NCBI RefSeq assembly: GCF_028769735.1
Contig: NC_088200.1
Location: forward strand, 74,751,678 to 74,815,677
DNA: 64,000 nucleotides
Direction: 5' to 3'
From: Zonotrichia leucophrys gambelii
Lineage: Eukaryota; Chordata; Aves; Passeriformes; Passerellidae
The notes beneath the pieces are model-generated. The model searched no databases. It was not told the origin of the DNA and worked only from the letters and a program-made list of their open reading frames with translations. A program made the position numbers and the translations under genes. The first letter of the stretch is position 1; each line of letters begins with the position of its first letter. Shown here piece after piece: positions 35,663 to 47,400 of the stretch.

Positions 35663-38600
35663 GTGAGTTTTTTACATGACTTCAGAGGGCTTGCAAGTGA
35701 AATAAATATGATTTGGTCTAGAATAAGAGCAGTGAAAACCTCGGGTATCAGTTTGCTTCAATCTGCTGTTCCTTATCCTCCAGAACACAGTTTGCCATGT
35801 CATTTTACATGATCTTTTGTGACTGTTTTTGCTGTGGTTTGTAATCCCCATTCTACACTGGGGAAGATTAATCTATTTTCTCTAATAAGTGGGCATGCTG
35901 GAGAACACTTCAGTGGTACTCAGTTTTGATGACCTTTTAACTTACTATTGATATCTCCAATTGTGAACGATGGGCCCTTCTAAATGTATTTTACATCCCA
36001 CTGTCATACACTATCAGTTCTCCTTCTCTGAAGCACTGCGGATCTCTCTGGGCTCTCACCATGCTTTTAACCACTTCACTTCTTTTCATCTGTTGAATCA
36101 ATGACGGCCACAACCACTTAGGTCCTGCTTTTTTAAACACTTTCAACTGCTAATGGAATTTTTACCTTTACACAGTAGTTTTGGGATTTTTTAAAGAGTC
36201 TTTTCAAAGGCTTTGTATGCATCTTGTGAAGGTTGAAGTAAATTGTGTCTCATCAGCATTTTACTTTTGCCCTAGGATAAAAATGTATGCTGAACACATT
36301 GAAGTCTTCTGGGTTTATTATTGTTTTTAATCTTTGACAAGAACATACAAGATAATTACTACAACAACAACACTATCAATAATTGATAATAATGACAATA
36401 GCGTAGTAGTAGTAATAGGAATAGTGAGCAGAAGTTGGGAAAAAATAGGCAAGATATTGTCCTAGGAACATTTGCTGCTTTAAGTGATCCTCCTCCAAAA
36501 ACTAATTAAATTATTATGCTGATGATGACATTTTGGAGATGGAAGAGGGGAAAATGAAAATCCAGAGAGTTGTTTGTGATGTTCACACAACACTGACAAA
36601 GAACAGATAAGGAAGAAGGGTAGAATTGTAGTAGGATCGGTTTACATTTATAATAAAGCATGTTTTTGACAATTGTTTTATCTCTGTGGTAAAACACTGG
36701 AAAAATAAGAGAAAATAATGTAGAGTATCATATTGGCTTTTCCAAAACAGCTGTCACTTGTAAATAATGCATTGCACAAGGTAAATTTTGCTCACTTTGT
36801 TTTTATGATGTTTTTGCAAAATGAACAGTTGGCAGAAGCATAGCTGGTATGACATCTGGATTTCCTGAAAACATTAAATACAGTGTCTGGAAACTCAGCT
36901 TTTAGAACTAATTCAGTCTTGAGTTACAGAGAAGTTCTCAGGTGTGAACACTGAAACATAAGGATATATCAAATCTTTAAAAGTAGGACTTGTACTCATC
37001 CAGAGGTGGGAAACACAGGTCAGGGACAATTAGTAGTGCCAGAGTGGGTATGAGGGAAATAAACTCATTTATTTCCCTCACTGATTAGCAGTGCAGGTGG
37101 GTAAATGTGCTGCAGTTCTTGTGAATGGTTCTGTGACTGCTGGGCTGGATGCTCTCTCAGTTTGGGTGGGTTTCATTTTTTAGTTAAACAGTTGAGATTA
37201 AAGCTGAGTGTTGGGGCTTAAAAGAAGAGCACACGCAGATTGTCCGAGCTGTAGGGCAGCCAGTGGTGTATAAAGGTTAAGAGCCCCCTCTCACAGATCT
37301 GCCAGGGACTGTGCCTCAGAGGAATGGAACCATATTAAAGGAAATAGAATTAGATATCCATGAATCCACTGTGATACTCTGTAACTTAGGCATGGTTGTC
37401 CTCAGCATCCCTGTGTTTTTGTCATGCTTTTGTGTCTAGTTTGACTTTTGTATGCTTCTCTTGAAGATTCTTATCCCACGTATTTTCTATCCTGGAAATC
37501 AGATTCCAGCCTTGGATAATGCTATTAGCCTGGCCTGGACCTGGTTGGTGGGCATTTCCCAGTTAATCATTCTCTGGCTTTGAGCTCAATCACACTTGGC
37601 AATGAAGTTGTTTTTTTGGTGTGTTTTTTTTTTTTTTTTCCCCCATAAATAATAATTCTTCATAAGTCCCGTTGATCAGACAGACTGAATCTGCTATGTT
37701 AGACACAAGTACGGATATTTAAAACAAAACAAAAATCCTTTAAAAGAGTCCCAAACTTCCACATTCCCTTCAGTCTCCTCCTCCCAGTCAGTTTCTCAAG
37801 ATGGCATATGTCCCAGGACCCACAAAAGACCTGAACTGGGTAATTTCCTCACCAGGCCCTGCTTTGAAGAAAACAATCACTGCTTAAACATAATGTGGGT
37901 GTTCTTCGCAGACATAATTTTTACTGCTAAGCGAATGAAATTTCTGCTTCAGGAACCCCTTTTTCATTCTGGTTGTACAATGCATCTCTTCATTATGTGA
38001 TTTTGAACCTTCTCAGAGGTACTGTGTGTTCCTGATTATTAACACAAGTCTTTCCAAGACATTCCCAGGGTGCATGAGGAGCAGCTGTGCCTCAGAGAAG
38101 TGTATTTGAAGAGTGTGTAATACCTTTGTAGTGGCTTTGGCTTCCAAATGTTCATCACTTTTTCCTGCCAGCACTTAAGGAACTTTAGGCACTTAAGCAC
38201 TTCAGGAACTTTGTGAAATATGTTTTTTGTGTATTAGCTACTGTGTGAGGGATGTTGGTTTTCATTCTGCCAGCTTTACCAACTCAAGTGATAGTGACTC
38301 AATGTTATCTTTTATAGACAATTTAAAATAGCATAATTATTTTTAAAGAGTTGTGTTCATATAATATGTCAAATTTGCATTAGGTTTGAGGTTTTCTATA
38401 TGGATTTTCATGTAAGTCCAAGCAACATTTTAGGCATATGAGCTACATATTTTGTATTGACGAAACTTGCGTGGGTTTGAATTTCCTAAGAACTGGATGT
38501 AGAAATCAAGTGCAAGTTGAGAATCTTAAGTCTCTTTAAAAAATGCCAGCTTTAGGAAGCACCCTGGCAGTATGAACACTATATCCACCTTTAATAGTAT

Positions 38601-39694
38601 GCTTTTATGTATTTTTACATATTTGTATGTAGATCTGTCACTTTAAATTTCTTTCATATTAAGGCTGTTTAAGCATTTAATTAAAATAACCTTCTTCTTG
38701 TCTGCCATTGCTTCTATCTATAGAGAAGAATATGGTTTGTGGTGTTAACAACTCCTTTTTAAGAGAGTTGGACAGGAAATTATGCTGTGTGTCATTGTAA
38801 CTAGAGCAGTTTGCAGTGCACACAATGCAAAGTGTGCACCAAAGATCCACCAAATTCTAACATGAGACATTCTTCTGGACAGTGTTGTGTGGGCTTTGTG
38901 ATAGCCCAAACTCTTTAATTTTGGAGTTAAGGACAAGCTACCGACTGGCATTGAAAAGGTGGGTGTGTGATTATAGTTAGGGTACAACATTTGGAAAGTT
39001 TTGCAGAGAAACAGATGCTGTTGCTGCGATTGGTGTTGTCTGATGGGTTCCCTGATCAACCACAAAAGTTTGAATTCAGGAGCTGAGAGTTGTTAAACTG
39101 CATTTCCTTTGAAAAGAGCCTCAAGCAGACCCAGTTTCCTTGGTGGGAAGGAAGTCCCAGGCAGCAGAGGTGCTGAGGAGAGCAAGCCAGAGTAGCTGGG
39201 TTATGGCAGCGGCGCTGCCTCACTTTTGCACATTACCTGTGACTGAAGCACTCCTAGAGGATTATAAAACACGGCTGGCCCTGGCTGCGGGGGGAAGAGT
39301 GCCACCTGCTGAATCCACAGCAGCGCTCCTGTGCAAATGGGAAAAGATCTCGGCTTTCAACGGTACTTGATAATCACTTCTTTAATCACGCGTTTAGGAC
39401 CTTAAAGTAGTACACAATATACTCAGAATTTAAAAAAACCCCAAAGAATAAAATTCTAAACTATGCTCCCCTAGCACAAGAGGAGCTAATTTAAAGGATC
39501 AGCTATATCAATAAATATAGAAAAGTAAGTAAATAGGGCATCCAAACTGATGACCATAAAGTGTCTCATAACTGTGGAATCTTCTCTTCCTCATCCTTTT
39601 TCTATCTGAATTATGTAGTATTTTTTAGTCACAATGATCAAATGCCAGCATAATAATCACAATGTACACCTCTGTTTTTATCATTTTATTTTAG
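35663..39694 (+). other. SSBP2: SSBP2 intron 2 (4.0 kb, phase 0)
   Basis: The intron begins gtgagtt and ends ttattttag. It is AT-rich. It holds a degenerate trinucleotide stretch at 36359-36423 (ACA then TAG/TAA units) and a poly(T) run near 37622-37639. No exon, repeat family or RNA gene was recognised in it. Confidence 0.93.
36359..36423. repeat. degenerate trinucleotide repeat (ACA)n/(TAG)n
   Basis: Five ACA-type units are followed by AATAAT-like sequence and a short TAGTAG block. It is a compound, diverged microsatellite in intron 2. Confidence 0.75.
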
Positions 39695-39756
39695 ATAAGA
39701 TGGGAAAAAAACATCACACTGGGGGAGCCCCCAGGATTCTTGCATTCCTGGTGGTG
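39695..39756 (+). CDS. SSBP2: SSBP2 coding exon 3 (LUFS domain, continued)
   Basis: The exon is 62 nt, with acceptor ttttattttag and donor gtaagta. It reads IRWEKNITLGEPPGFLHSWW (residues 45-64) and ends two bases into the next Cys codon. This is the conserved middle of the LUFS domain, with the Trp-rich FLHSWW block that in family structures packs on the LisH helices and contributes to the LDB1-interaction region. The exon is in phase 0 at its 5' end and phase 2 at its 3' end, exactly compatible with exons 2 and 4. The sequence agrees with the remembered SSBP family at every residue. Confidence 0.97.
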
Positions 39757-41381
39757 GTAAGTACCAGTTTTCTTCTCCTCTGATTTTCCTAGAATATATT
39801 GATGTCCAGTTCCAGCTGCTGGAGGCAAGAAATTCAGGTGAACACAGTAAAAAAAAAAAAAAAGAGGATCAGGATTAAGAAGCATTCTCTTGTTAAGGAA
39901 TAAAATAACAGAAAATTAGATACAGAAAACGAAATAACAGAAAAAGATACTGGATATTGGATACAGAAAAAAAAGAAATATTGCATAGAGCTTTGATAAG
40001 AAAGGAGGTGGCCTGGCTTTCCTTCTTCACCACCTTCCAGCACATTTTGCAGTTAAGGGGTCATTCTACATATCATAAATAGTTGCATTTGGAAGGAAAA
40101 CACAATAAATACAGAGACTGTGTAGATGTGAGCTTGCTCAGTCTGCAGTCCACAGCTGTGTGTGTAGAATTCCCCAGGGGAGAAGAGTGCTCATAGGCAG
40201 TGCTGTGTAGCCATGGTGTTTATTCATTATTTTAGTCTATCCAAAAGCCTGTGTTTGAAGAAATGCAGAAGTGCAGAAAATATGCCCAGCTGTCAGGAGT
40301 ACAAAAATTCACAGGTTTGGAAATGGTCCCATTTGAACCCAAGTGATTTGCACAGCTGCATGGGAAGTGGGGTATCCTTCTTTGGCCATTCTTTCACAGC
40401 TCTTGCTGTGTGATGGAAGCCTGGCAAGAACGTGTCCCTTTTATCCCTAATGTCTGCATTATCCTTAATTTTGATTGTCTGCAGCAGAGTGCTCAAATTG
40501 TCCATAAATCCCTATTATGGTGCTGGATTAAGTTATAGAGGATTAAGTCTAAACCAGTAAAAAACCGCAATGAAACTCCAACAAATTTTATAATTCAAAT
40601 ATATTATTAAGTCATTCTAGCATAGACCCAGTTTCATTCCAGAAACTTTGTGGTAGAACTGATTGGTATATAAGTATAGTTGAAGGAGTTTGTGGGGAAG
40701 ACCAATGGGATTATGTGCCATGATACCCTTCCTTTTATTCTTTATGACCTAAGAAGATGCCTATGCATTTTTTGTGCTTGCCCAGGCATCAGATCCTCAG
40801 GGAGCTTTGGTTTAAGCACAGCACTGGACATTTGTCCACAGAAGCTGTGTCTGCCCCATCCCTGGAAGTGCCCAAGGCCAGGCTGGATGGGGCTCAGGGT
40901 AACCTGGGATAGTGGAAGTTGTTGGAGACTGGATGGGCTCTAAAATCCTTCTAATCCAAATTGTTCTGTGGCTCCAGGAACCTTGACCATGGAAGGATTC
41001 CCAGTTTTCTTTCCTTTCCATATTATTATGAATTCATTCCTTCCCATGCTTTGTGGAAGTTGTTTGAGCAGTTGCTGGAGGGATAAGATTAAATGCACAG
41101 TAATACACGTTGTATTCATATATATTACACCAGATTGTTGGTGTGTGGTGCAGTGGTGTTAAAGGAGTACAGCACTGCTTGTCTCAGAGATCAGATGGCA
41201 GGGCTTTTTCCTCACAGGTGATTTACAAATCTAAATTCTTCCTTAGAGGGGAGTGTTCTCATTCTTTGGAGAGACAGTGACGTTTCTGTATAGGAACATC
41301 CATGTGGGGTGTGTGTGTGCCATGAAATGCTCATGAGATCGCAGTGACACTCTCACCATCCCTGTAACCTCTCCCTTGCAG
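39757..41381 (+). other. SSBP2: SSBP2 intron 3 (1.6 kb, phase 2)
   Basis: The intron begins gtaagta and ends ctcccttgcag, splitting a Cys codon. It contains a 15-nt A run near 39849-39863, several A-rich patches up to about 39,975, and one CR1 fragment at about 40861-40972. Nothing else was recognised. Confidence 0.93.
40861..40972 (+). mobile_element. CR1 LINE 3'-end fragment with internal deletion
   Basis: It opens GGAAGTGCCCAAGGCCAGGC and continues through a form of AACCTGGGATAGTGGAAG. It then jumps to GACTGGATGGGCTCTAAAAT and a degraded terminal CCAAATTGTTCTGTGG. Compared with the copy at 26977, the block around CCCTGCCCATGGCAGGGG is missing. It is a non-coding insertion in the sense orientation in intron 3. 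Confidence 0.85.
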
Positions 41382-41466
41382 CGTGTTCTGGGATCTCTAC
41401 TGTGCAGCTCCAGAAAGACGAGAAACATGTGAACACTCAAGTGAAGCAAAAGCCTTTCATGACTAT
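41382..41466 (+). CDS. SSBP2: SSBP2 coding exon 4 (end of LUFS domain)
   Basis: The exon is 85 nt, with acceptor cctctcccttgcag and donor gtaagtt. Its first base completes the Cys codon, then it reads [20 protein letters not shown] and EAKAFHDY, residues 66-93. ERRET matches SSBP2 as remembered, where SSBP3 has ERRDT and SSBP4 differs further, so this supports the paralogue call made from exon 1. The exon ends in phase 0 at the edge of the folded module. In the family the next exon starts SAAAAPSP and opens the Pro/Gly-rich tail. That exon was not found in this window. Confidence 0.97.
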
Positions 41467-44390
41467 GTAAGTTTTGTGTGTCTTTACCATGGCTTCATTA
41501 ACTGTGCACGTGTAAATGTGATAGAGAAGTATTTTGCACTGCAGTGGCTCAGAAACACAGGTGTTGTTTATATGTAACTCTCAGTTTCCTCAGTTTTAGA
41601 AGTAGGAGTTCCTAATTTTTTATTGCCAGCACGATATGGGTGACCCCTGGAAGCTGTCTCAGAGATCAAGGTGCTGTCCCGTGTGTTAATGCAGAATAAA
41701 GAGTGTCCTTCTGTCCCTCATGCCATGGACACATGAGGCTGGTCACAAAGGGCACGGGACAGATGGAAACATGGATGTGACTTACCCAGATACCTGTGCT
41801 CTGTCAGTGCTAAAGAAAAGACTGTTCTGTAGATGGAATTGATCTCTGGCTTCTGTCAGCACCACCCTGGCCGAAACTGGGGTGGTTCGTATGTTTTTGT
41901 ATCCTGAAATAGCCTGGAGATTTTTCACCCTAATAAACAGTCAAGCAACATAGAATAAGTTAAATGTAAAATCAGCTGGTCAAAGACAACAGGAGGAATA
42001 AAGGGTAGAAGTTTCATGACAGTTTTGCTGCCTTTGGGACTTCATTCAAAACACGACAGGGGAGTCTTGAGTGAGAGGAGTTCTCACAATACAACTGTGA
42101 AACCTCTTTCCTTGAGTCTTTTCCAGGTCTGTCTCACAAATAGTGTCTACTTAGTGCCAAAACATATTTCTACGGACAAAACTGACATTAGACTGTTCTA
42201 TCCCAGTGTCTTATAAACACAGTTTGGGAACAACAGAAATGATTCAGCAAAGTGACCATTTTGCATTTTCTGTTGTCAAAATCTGTTAATGGCTTGGCAT
42301 CCTACAGTGTGTGAGCTAATGGTGGTCTTGCCATGTTGTTTATTTGCAGTAAACAACATCTTAGACTCTGAATGTACCGTCAGCACAGTCAGAGATGTCC
42401 AGCATCTTTCACCAATGTCTCTTTAACACCCTGTAGTGGTGATTAAATTGTGAGGGTTAAGGAGCTTGGACAATGTTGCACAGTCATGTCCAGGCTATGC
42501 TGACCACTAAGCATAATTAATGAAAGAAATAATTGTCAGAGAGAGGAACAAAGTTTTAAGGACATCTTGTACCCACAGAGTTTTTAAGGTCAGCCAACTT
42601 AGCAAGGTACATTCCTCAAACTAAAAATTAGGTATCTCTTGCAAGCACAGTACTTGTGGTCATTTTGTCCTAATCTGTTGTAAATAAAAAGTTGTTGGAA
42701 AAAGAAAAGACGTAGCTATTAGTATTAGCTGCTTAGTATTTTGTTTCCTTGTTATTAGAGGAAGGTTTAGTTCCTCACTGAAGGAGCAGTTGTTTTACAG
42801 GAATAGTGTAAGACCGTGAGGAATGACATTAGAGATTTAAATCTGGGCAGATCCAAAGCACAACAGTTGACTTCAGTGGAGGACATTGTGTTCTCAAAAT
42901 TAAGTGTATGTAACAAACGCCAAAAATTCAAAAAATGTAAATATTGTTATGAAACAAAATTGTGAAACAGAACGATCAGCAAGAGGAAATTTTCAGGGAA
43001 AAAGTATTTGGAGTCTGAAAGGAGTCCACAGACGTTTCAGCTCAGGAGAGTTTAACTGATCAGTAAGTCCACTATTGAGTCTAAATTTAGAGGTATACTA
43101 GGAATTTGGGTCGGTGAATCAAAGTAGTTAGAAACCTCCTTTAGCATGTTCCATTAGCGTTTCTACAGGCCTTGGAATATTACATGGCCGTACTGCTCAT
43201 TTATGATGTGTATTGTCATAATTCAAGAAAAGTGAGAAACTGCAAGTTCAGTGTGTCCTACAATTTTGTGATGGAATATTTAACTTACTGTATAAAGTCA
43301 TGCTTGATGAAGAAAAGAGAAGATCATGGTATGATTCTATTTGCACATCAAGACAGGATGAACATTTATTTTAGAAACAGTATGATTTACTTCAGAAATT
43401 AATTTGCCTAGTGTTTCCTTCCTAATGCAGGAAAAACTCTGCATTGTTTTTGTCACAGTTGGGATAAATTCATTTAATCCCTCACAAGACTCACAATGCT
43501 CCTTGTTATCGCTTAGGTTTCACTTAGGTTTTGCTTAGGACAGTCTTCATTATGGTTTTTGTGTCTGGTATTTTAAGGTGGCATTTTAAGGTAAGCTCAT
43601 GTCAAAAAACAAGAAAGTGGTATTAGGATATAGCCAAGCAGATCTCAGAGCAGAGGAAGATGAACATGCAGTGAGTGAAACCCTGATCCACACAGTGTCT
43701 TGCCATTGGCTGTGGAGAGGTCAAAATCCCACCGTCAGTGGGAACCATCAGAAGCTGTTGCTGGGTTCTTCCTCCCGCCGAGCCTGCCGGGGCTGCTAAA
43801 TCAAAACTCTGCTGCTACATTGCAGGTCAAGTAGTAGAGCATTTGTAGCTGTGCTGTCGTATCTAAAAACTGTTATTGTACGTACAAAACAGCACAGAAG
43901 GCTTGTTTATTAATTCATGCGAGCAATTCAGAATTCTTTATTAGGCATGTGTTCCACTTGACCTAAGAAAAACCGTTCCTGCTGAAGGGGTGCGTGGTCT
44001 GGCTGCTGCAGACATGGCAGCTGTGGCTGAGTGGGCTGTGTTTGGAGAGGAAATAATCTTGTCTTTGCTTTTGTGGAGAGAGAAAGGCTTAGGAATGCTT
44101 GATGGAGGAGGAAAGCACTTGCAGATGATTTAATGATTTGGAAATATTGCTGCCTCACTCGACATAGCTGCGAGTCAGGCAGGAACACACAGGTTGACTC
44201 ATGAAATGAATGCGCAGAAAAACTGAGTTTCTTCAAGTTTACTTACAAGCTCTACATTATCTGAAATGCAACTCTGAGGTCAATGCCGTTTGATTTCTCT
44301 CTCCCCTCAGATAGTGTGTTGTGGCTTGCAGCACTACCATGCTCATCTTTCTAAAAATCCACTAAATAGAAAAGTAAACCCCAATTCTGG

Positions 44391-44470
44391 CTTTATAGAG
44401 AAGATTTTCCATACTCATCCTGAGTTTAAGTTTTATAGAGAAGATTTTCCATACTCATCCTGAGTTTAAG
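44391..44470. repeat. 40-bp perfect-register tandem duplication
   Basis: Two adjacent 40-bp units (44391-44430 and 44431-44470) differ only at the first base. Each contains TTTATAGAGAAGATTTTCC. The near identity points to a recent duplication. It lies in intron 4. Confidence 0.93.
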
Positions 44471-47400
44471 TATTTGTAGTTCCCCCATATTTAAAATGGA
44501 TTTTATGTTTATTTTCTGTCAAGATTTGCCACTGGGATATGTTTCCTTCTGAGTGAACAGGGTTATGAACTGATTAGGTACATTTTTATCATTTTTTTTT
44601 AGGCTTGAAAAAATTCATGTCATGAATGTGGATGTGCTGGATCAGGGAGATAACTCCTGGCCTGGAAGTTTTAAGATATATCATGTAGAACTGGAAATTG
44701 TTTCAGGTGACTCAGGAAAGAAAACTGTTGCTTGCTCACCCACCCTGTTAATACTGCAGGCATTTCAGTAGGAGTAGCTTCATTTGAAGCAGAAAAATCC
44801 CCATTATTTTTTTCCAGGTACCTGTTACTTTACTTTTTCCTGGAGGAACACTTCTGCACACTTTGAAGTCTTGTGAAAAATCATGTACATGGATGGTCTG
44901 AGGCAAAATTCAGTCTTCAGTGTAGAATGGTTTGTGTTTCTTCACAATGTCCTGAGGAGATTTTTTCACCTCTCTAGTTAAGAGCTCATTTTTCCACATT
45001 TTGAGATCTTCTGCTGGGAGAAGCAAGTTCCAACATGCAACTCTTCCCACTTCTTTCCAAGCTGAAAACTGTGTCCAAAAGGGGAAACAAAAACTGGTAT
45101 TTTAGCAGTATCCCATGTTCTGATGGCCACAAATGACCATCCTGCTCTTCCTCAGGCCTGGACATTCATCCCCATCTCTGGGTTTGAAAGGGGTGGTACC
45201 TGAAAATCCTTCCTTACAAGATGATTTCTGTACATAGCAGTTAAGATATTTTTTACTCTCCAGAAATTCCTGTGCTCCTGTTATCTCATACTCCTGGCAG
45301 TGGAAGATTTTCCATGTGGTGCTGGTGCAAAGAAGGGGTACACTGTTTCTCACATTTAGCTGTATTAAAATCTTGATTACTTTCCAGTTAAGGTTTGATT
45401 AGTTCTCCACAGCTCTTTTTGAAAGATCACTTCTGCTATAGGCAATGGTGTCTGGTTTGTGCTTGTACCTCCCAGGGTAACAAACCAGAGACACTCCTTG
45501 ATCCAGAGACTGAAATGAGCTGGGCCCACATCCCCTCTGCCCTGCTGGCACAGTTCAGTGCTGAGCTCTGTGACAGAGGGTTGTAGAGTGCATCAAAAAC
45601 AATGCTGTCATTGGTTTGGTCGAGATTATTCCTTTTAAAGGTCATAAGTAGAGAAATAGAGTTTTCCTAGAAGTTGCTGAGCAGAGTGTTTGGACATTTG
45701 AGGTGGCTGCTCAATCTCTCCAGAAAAGTTGGGTCTCTGCATTTATTTCTATGTTTTATGGGGAGAGAAATTACTTTGTTCTCCACACCCATCTCCCTTC
45801 AGCAGAACTAAGAGGCACTTGCACACCCTAAATGACCCAAGTCTCCTTAACTTACCATTATCAATACTCAGTATTTGAGGAGTTGTGAACACTTTTATGT
45901 CTATTTTGGACTACAGATTACCATGGAAAGCCCATGAGATTGTTCTCCCAAAAGAACTGTTTTGATTCTGGTTTCATTAAACTGCTGTCCTCCTTCTCTG
46001 CCTTTTGTGCATCGGGGTGGAGGAACTTGTTTTCATTCTTGATTGCCTGACCCATCTCTTGCCACTGCGACCTTCTGCTGGCAGCCTTGCTAGGGCAGCT
46101 TTTGCTTCTAGCTTTATTGCTGAAAATGGAATTCTAGGTCTGCTTTCCAGCTGTCAGTTTCTGTGGAGAATGCATTTTAAACTCCTTCTGCTTAAAACAG
46201 AAATTAAGGAAAAAAAACTCCCCATCATCCTTATCCTCCCATAGAAGGGCAAAAAAAAGACAAGTTGTCCTGCTTTGCTCCAGGGCTTTTGTTCCAGAGG
46301 CAATGCTGCAGATCTGAGTTACCTGTTAGTTCCTTACCTGAATTCCACAAAGTTCTGGAAGGCCATTTGCATATTTACTGATCATCACTAAGTCAGTGAT
46401 CTCACCCTCAGAATGTGTTCTTCAGACTATTGATTTGTCTACTCTGTAAGATACCTCCTGTGTCCAGGTAGAGAACAGGTTATTTCTTAAAAGCAGAAGA
46501 AATTTATCCAGTGGCTGTAGCATTCTTTTTGTAGTTAATAGCAAACTGAAAAGAATTTCCTCTCATACATTCATTGTTAAAATTGTATTCTTTCTTTTTG
46601 TGTAAGAAGTATTCATATTTAATTTTGAATGAAGTGGCTTTCTTTACTACTCTTTTCATTCTGTGGAGATCATGTCTCACAGTGTTTAGGTAAAATATGT
46701 TCTTAGATATGGAAGCCAGGAGAAAACAAAGAATTTGCTTTTGCTTTGAAATTCCATACCTGAACACATTAAGTAAATCCATATGGTTAAAGGCTGCACA
46801 ACAGTAAACAATTAACAAACCATATTTTTCACAGAATACTGTTTGGTGTAATCTCCCAAGGTGGTGCATCCTTGACTTTCTCATGTGGGCAGCCCAAAAT
46901 GCAGTGAATGTGAAGAACTGGATGAATGTTTAGGATTCTTGTCCTTGGTGTAGGACACTGTTTTGTCTGTATGAAGACCAGTGTTGCTGGGAGGTTTGGG
47001 GAGGACAGGTGGGTCACCACCTCAGGGTCTTACGTAGAATTTACACAGGCGAGCTGGGCTGCCTCAGTCTCCCATCTCCTTAATTTTATTGCTCAGTAGC
47101 TGTTCATTAATAGTGTGGAAAAGGATTAGTTAAAAGCTTGCTCCAGCTCTCAAAGTCTGCAAACAACATTGCCTGGTGTCAGGTGTTTATGAGTGAATAT
47201 CAGAATATTGCACAGGATCTCCAAGAGTATGAAACCGTTTTTGGCTCACCAGAAGTTTTTCAAAGTTGAGCAATTGGTACTCCCCTTGGATTGCAGAGAC
47301 TCTTTGCAGGAAAATCAGGATTAATTTCCTGTTTGCTACTAAGAAATTCCCCAGTTAAATTCTTGTTCTTACATTTTCAGGAAGGGGGAAGACGTGCTTG

